Part shown: piece by piece, positions 61,754 to 64,000 of the stretch
Layout: each line of letters begins with the position of its first letter
Numbering within the stretch: the stretch's first letter is position 1
From: an uncultured Bacteroidales bacterium
GTDB taxonomy: Bacteria; Bacteroidota; Bacteroidia; Bacteroidales; CAIWKO01
Assembly: GCA_903913285.1 (NCBI GenBank)
Contig: CAIWKO010000020.1
Coordinates: 62,001 to 126,000 of the forward strand
Direction: 5' to 3'
DNA length: 64,000 nucleotides
Position numbers and translations under genes: made by a program
Notes under the pieces: generated by a model
Database searches by the model: none
The model's input: only the letters and a program-made list of their open reading frames with translations
What the model was told of the DNA's origin: nothing

Positions 61754-62155
61754 TTATTGCTCTATGTATGGCTGCATCAATGTTTTAAACTTGTCTACAG
61801 CGTCATGCGATACAGGAATTTCATCTCCGTCAATAGTTTTTGCTACAATTCGCTCACCCTGAGTCCAATAACTTTTCAAGTAAAACAAATTAATGATGTA
61901 CGACCTGTGGCAAAACAAAAATATTCTGGGATCTAACAGTGTGATAAGTACTGATATCGATTCCAGTCTGCACGTGGGTGCGCCTCTTTTGTAAAAAAAT
62001 TTGACATAATGCCCGCTGGCTTGCACGTATGCAATGCTGTAGGCTTTCCAGATGGGTTGGTTTTTGTCGCTTCTGAAATGAACTTCTTTGAAATTGTCCG
62101 ATTCGGAGTAATCTTTCAATAGCTTTTCTCTGTCGATTTTGGTGTAATTTCTCAT
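61754..62155 (-). CDS. LytTR-domain DNA-binding protein
   Basis: 133 residues, a single LytTR domain. Typical features are AYVQASGHYVKFFYKRG, the CHRSYIINLFYLKSYW recognition region and a C-terminal EIPVSHDAVDKFKTLMQPY. No receiver or sensor domain is present, so it is a stand-alone regulator. LytTR proteins bind spaced direct repeats. Its targets are unknown. Confidence 0.88.
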   Translation of the reverse strand: MRNYTKIDREKLLKDYSESDNFKEVHFRSDKNQPIWKAYSIAYVQASGHYVKFFYKRGAPTCRLESISVLITLLDPRIFLFCHRSYIINLFYLKSYWTQGERIVAKTIDGDEIPVSHDAVDKFKTLMQPYIEQ

Positions 62156-62503
62156 AAGGCTTAGATTAAGGGTTTGTAATTGAGACCTAAAGGTATATAA
62201 GAAAGAATTCAGAATTCAGAAGTAAGAATTCAGAATGCCTGCCTAACGGCAGTCAGGTAAAAATCCTTGCATGCCGAATAGTCAGTTGCGGGAAATATTT
62301 TTTGGGTTTGGATTTAATTTGTATTTTTGGAGGGAGGAAACTTGCCTGCGGCAAGCTGGCGGTTACAAATAGAATGGTGGGAGCCAATAGTTATGAGTAA
62401 CCCTAAAAAACGGAACAATAAAACGACAGAGTATAGATGAAAAAATAATTTAACTTTAAAAATTTCAAAACAGTTATAATCTGAAATCTATAATAATAAA
62501 TCA
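62156..62503. other. Intergenic region with short repeats
   Basis: GAATTCAGAA-type repeats occur at 62206-62237. Small hairpins CTGCC-TAAC-GGCAG (near 62243) and CTTGCC-TGC-GGCAAG (62340-62354) are visible. No gene or clear promoter is seen. Confidence 0.45.
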
Positions 62504-63955
62504 ATGAAAAGTATCTTACTAACCATCTCGATAATAATTTCATTATTCACAGGATTACATGCCCAAATATATAATCTAACGGTAGTTAACGGATACGGTT
62601 CCAGAGACTATCACGTTGGGGATACTGTTCATATTTGGAGTGTAGCTTATGATAATACAAAGACCTTTTTAAAATGGACAGGTGACACTCAATATATGGA
62701 AAATCCTGATGAATGGCATACCACCTTGATTATGCCGAATCAAAATATAAGTGTTACTTCAGTAATAGTTAATATGCCCACTTATACAATAAATTATGAA
62801 CAAATAATGGGGAAAAATAATCTTAAAAATGTATATTATTGTTTTCCACAAAATTTAAAAGGTATAATTTATTTTTTCCATGGCACAGGAGGTAGTGCAT
62901 CAGGATGGGTTGATAAAGTTGAAAACAGAAGTTTGGTTAATGCTGCCGTTGCCGATACATTTGGAGTTATAATAACCGAAGCAGAAGAAATAACACTAAA
63001 CACCGATTTGAATGGTGATGGAAAGTTAAGATGGTTAACATTTCCTCTGGATACCATTAATGGGATTGATTATTTAAACATAAAAATCCTCACCGATACT
63101 TTTGTTAACAGAGGTTATATTTCTCATTCGATACCCAAATATTCAGTTGGAATGAGCAACGGAGGTTCATTTTCGGCGGCTATTTCTTATGCATATCACT
63201 ATAAAGCCGGTATTTCATATTGCGCTTCCTCTGTGCAGCCAATATTCATTGCCAGAAATAATCCCTTTGCGTTTAGAATGGCAAAATACGATGATAATGC
63301 GGAAGTGGGTCCAACAGGTAATTATCAGGCATGGCAAAATGATTCAATTTTGAAAAGCAGAAGTATATGTCACGACTATCAATTGCACGACCGACAACCC
63401 ATATATCCGCAAAGATTTGCAAGAATACAAGGTGTTTCATTAGCAACATCTCAATTAATTTTCAATGAATTATTACTGAATAATCAAATAGATGCAAATG
63501 GGTATGCAATACAAGCCGATACAATATTGTCAAATTATCAATCAAACCCAACAGCTTACCCAACTCTATCGTCCTTAACATCAGATCAAAAATTAGATGT
63601 ACTGACGCAATTATCAGTTTCTAATGCCGAACATAATTTTTATAGTGATTTAAACCATGAAACTTTAAGCTTTTTAAATCAATTATGCAGCACTGAGACC
63701 GGCGTTTCAAATACTGAACTCAACGACGACAAAATAAAGGTTTATCCTAATCCTGCTAACAATATTATTGTTATTAATATCCCCGAGGGTAGTTATTGCA
63801 TTTCTATTTATAATCATCTTGGTCAAAGAGTTAAATATCTTAACGAAGTGAGCGGACAATCTTCAATCGATTTAACAGATTTTAATAGCGGAATTTATAT
63901 TATTAAAGCCGTTTCTCAAAAGAATATATTGACCACTAAATTTATTAAACAATAA
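62504..63955 (+). CDS. T9SS-exported esterase/depolymerase-like protein
   Basis: 483 residues. A signal peptide (1-20, ending LHA) is followed by an InlB-like beta domain (VNGYGSRDYHVGDTVHIW, residues 27-90). An alpha/beta-hydrolase then has the oxyanion segment FFHGTGGSASGW (125-135) and nucleophile S218 in YSVGMSNGGSFS. An Asp-rich calcium-like stretch (TDLNGDGKLRW) is near 168. A type A sorting domain (VYPNPANNIIVINI to the end) directs T9SS export. Similar to poly(3-hydroxybutyrate) depolymerase/feruloyl-esterase-type enzymes; the substrate is not determined. Confidence 0.82.
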   Translation: MKSILLTISIIISLFTGLHAQIYNLTVVNGYGSRDYHVGDTVHIWSVAYDNTKTFLKWTGDTQYMENPDEWHTTLIMPNQNISVTSVIVNMPTYTINYEQIMGKNNLKNVYYCFPQNLKGIIYFFHGTGGSASGWVDKVENRSLVNAAVADTFGVIITEAEEITLNTDLNGDGKLRWLTFPLDTINGIDYLNIKILTDTFVNRGYISHSIPKYSVGMSNGGSFSAAISYAYHYKAGISYCASSVQPIFIARNNPFAFRMAKYDDNAEVGPTGNYQAWQNDSILKSRSICHDYQLHDRQPIYPQRFARIQGVSLATSQLIFNELLLNNQIDANGYAIQADTILSNYQSNPTAYPTLSSLTSDQKLDVLTQLSVSNAEHNFYSDLNHETLSFLNQLCSTETGVSNTELNDDKIKVYPNPANNIIVINIPEGSYCISIYNHLGQRVKYLNEVSGQSSIDLTDFNSGIYIIKAVSQKNILTTKFIKQ

Positions 63956-64000
63956 ACTTAAGGCTTTTTGATAACAGTTTCCGCCTTGGTAAATTCAGTT

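Overview
The window reads as the chromosome of an anaerobic Bacteroidota bacterium, probably Bacteroidales-like. Three secreted proteins carry type IX secretion C-terminal sorting domains, several upstream regions match the Bacteroidota TAnnTTTG promoter element, ftsK and a lolA-like gene sit together, and an oxygen-sensitive flavin/iron-sulfur enzyme set with a rubrerythrin-like protein is present. There are no rRNA or tRNA genes and no CRISPR array.

Left flank (1-21661): a 21-bp x 13 tandem array, a T9SS surface protein, lolA-ftsK, an envelope protein, an arginine decarboxylase-like enzyme, then a seven-gene redox locus (8628-18818). That locus encodes NuoE/HndA, NuoF/HndC, a very large NuoG-GltD fusion, a zinc-ribbon protein, NfnA, an NfnB carrying the same zinc-ribbon module, and a ferritin-like protein. 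It looks like an electron-bifurcating or electron-confurcating NADH/NADPH/ferredoxin hub. yjbQ, DUF3820 and a lemA-TPM-TPM operon follow.

Integrated element (21662-53025, 31.4 kb): a 14-bp direct repeat, TTTCCGATACAAAA, marks both ends. One copy is the last codons of mnmE (FCIGK) and the other lies just after the lemA operon. The right end holds an excisionase-like gene, a tyrosine recombinase, two small HTH proteins and a VirE_N/DUF3987 protein. The centre is one 21.7-kb co-directional cluster read leftward from 46972 to 25248. It encodes an SNF2 helicase, an N6-adenine methyltransferase, a GIY-YIG protein, a 1,897-residue helicase-DUF1998-nuclease, two unknowns, a ParA ATPase, a small protein, a RibD-like deaminase fused to a RecG-type ATPase, an Argonaute lacking its catalytic aspartates, an HD-GHKL protein and a receiver protein. 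I read this as a DISARM-like core with an Argonaute/deaminase/two-component module attached; it is the best candidate here for an undescribed defence system. The left end of the element is a pair of related unknown genes and 1.9 kb of repeat-rich DNA with little coding signal. No relaxase or conjugation gene is visible.

Right flank (53008-64000): mnmE, a membrane glycosyltransferase, a GT2 glycosyltransferase, a methyltransferase and a rhomboid protease, a small DUF5652-like membrane protein, a T9SS beta-propeller protein, an unknown protein, a second 21-bp x 13 tandem array, a LytTR protein, and a T9SS-exported esterase-like protein.
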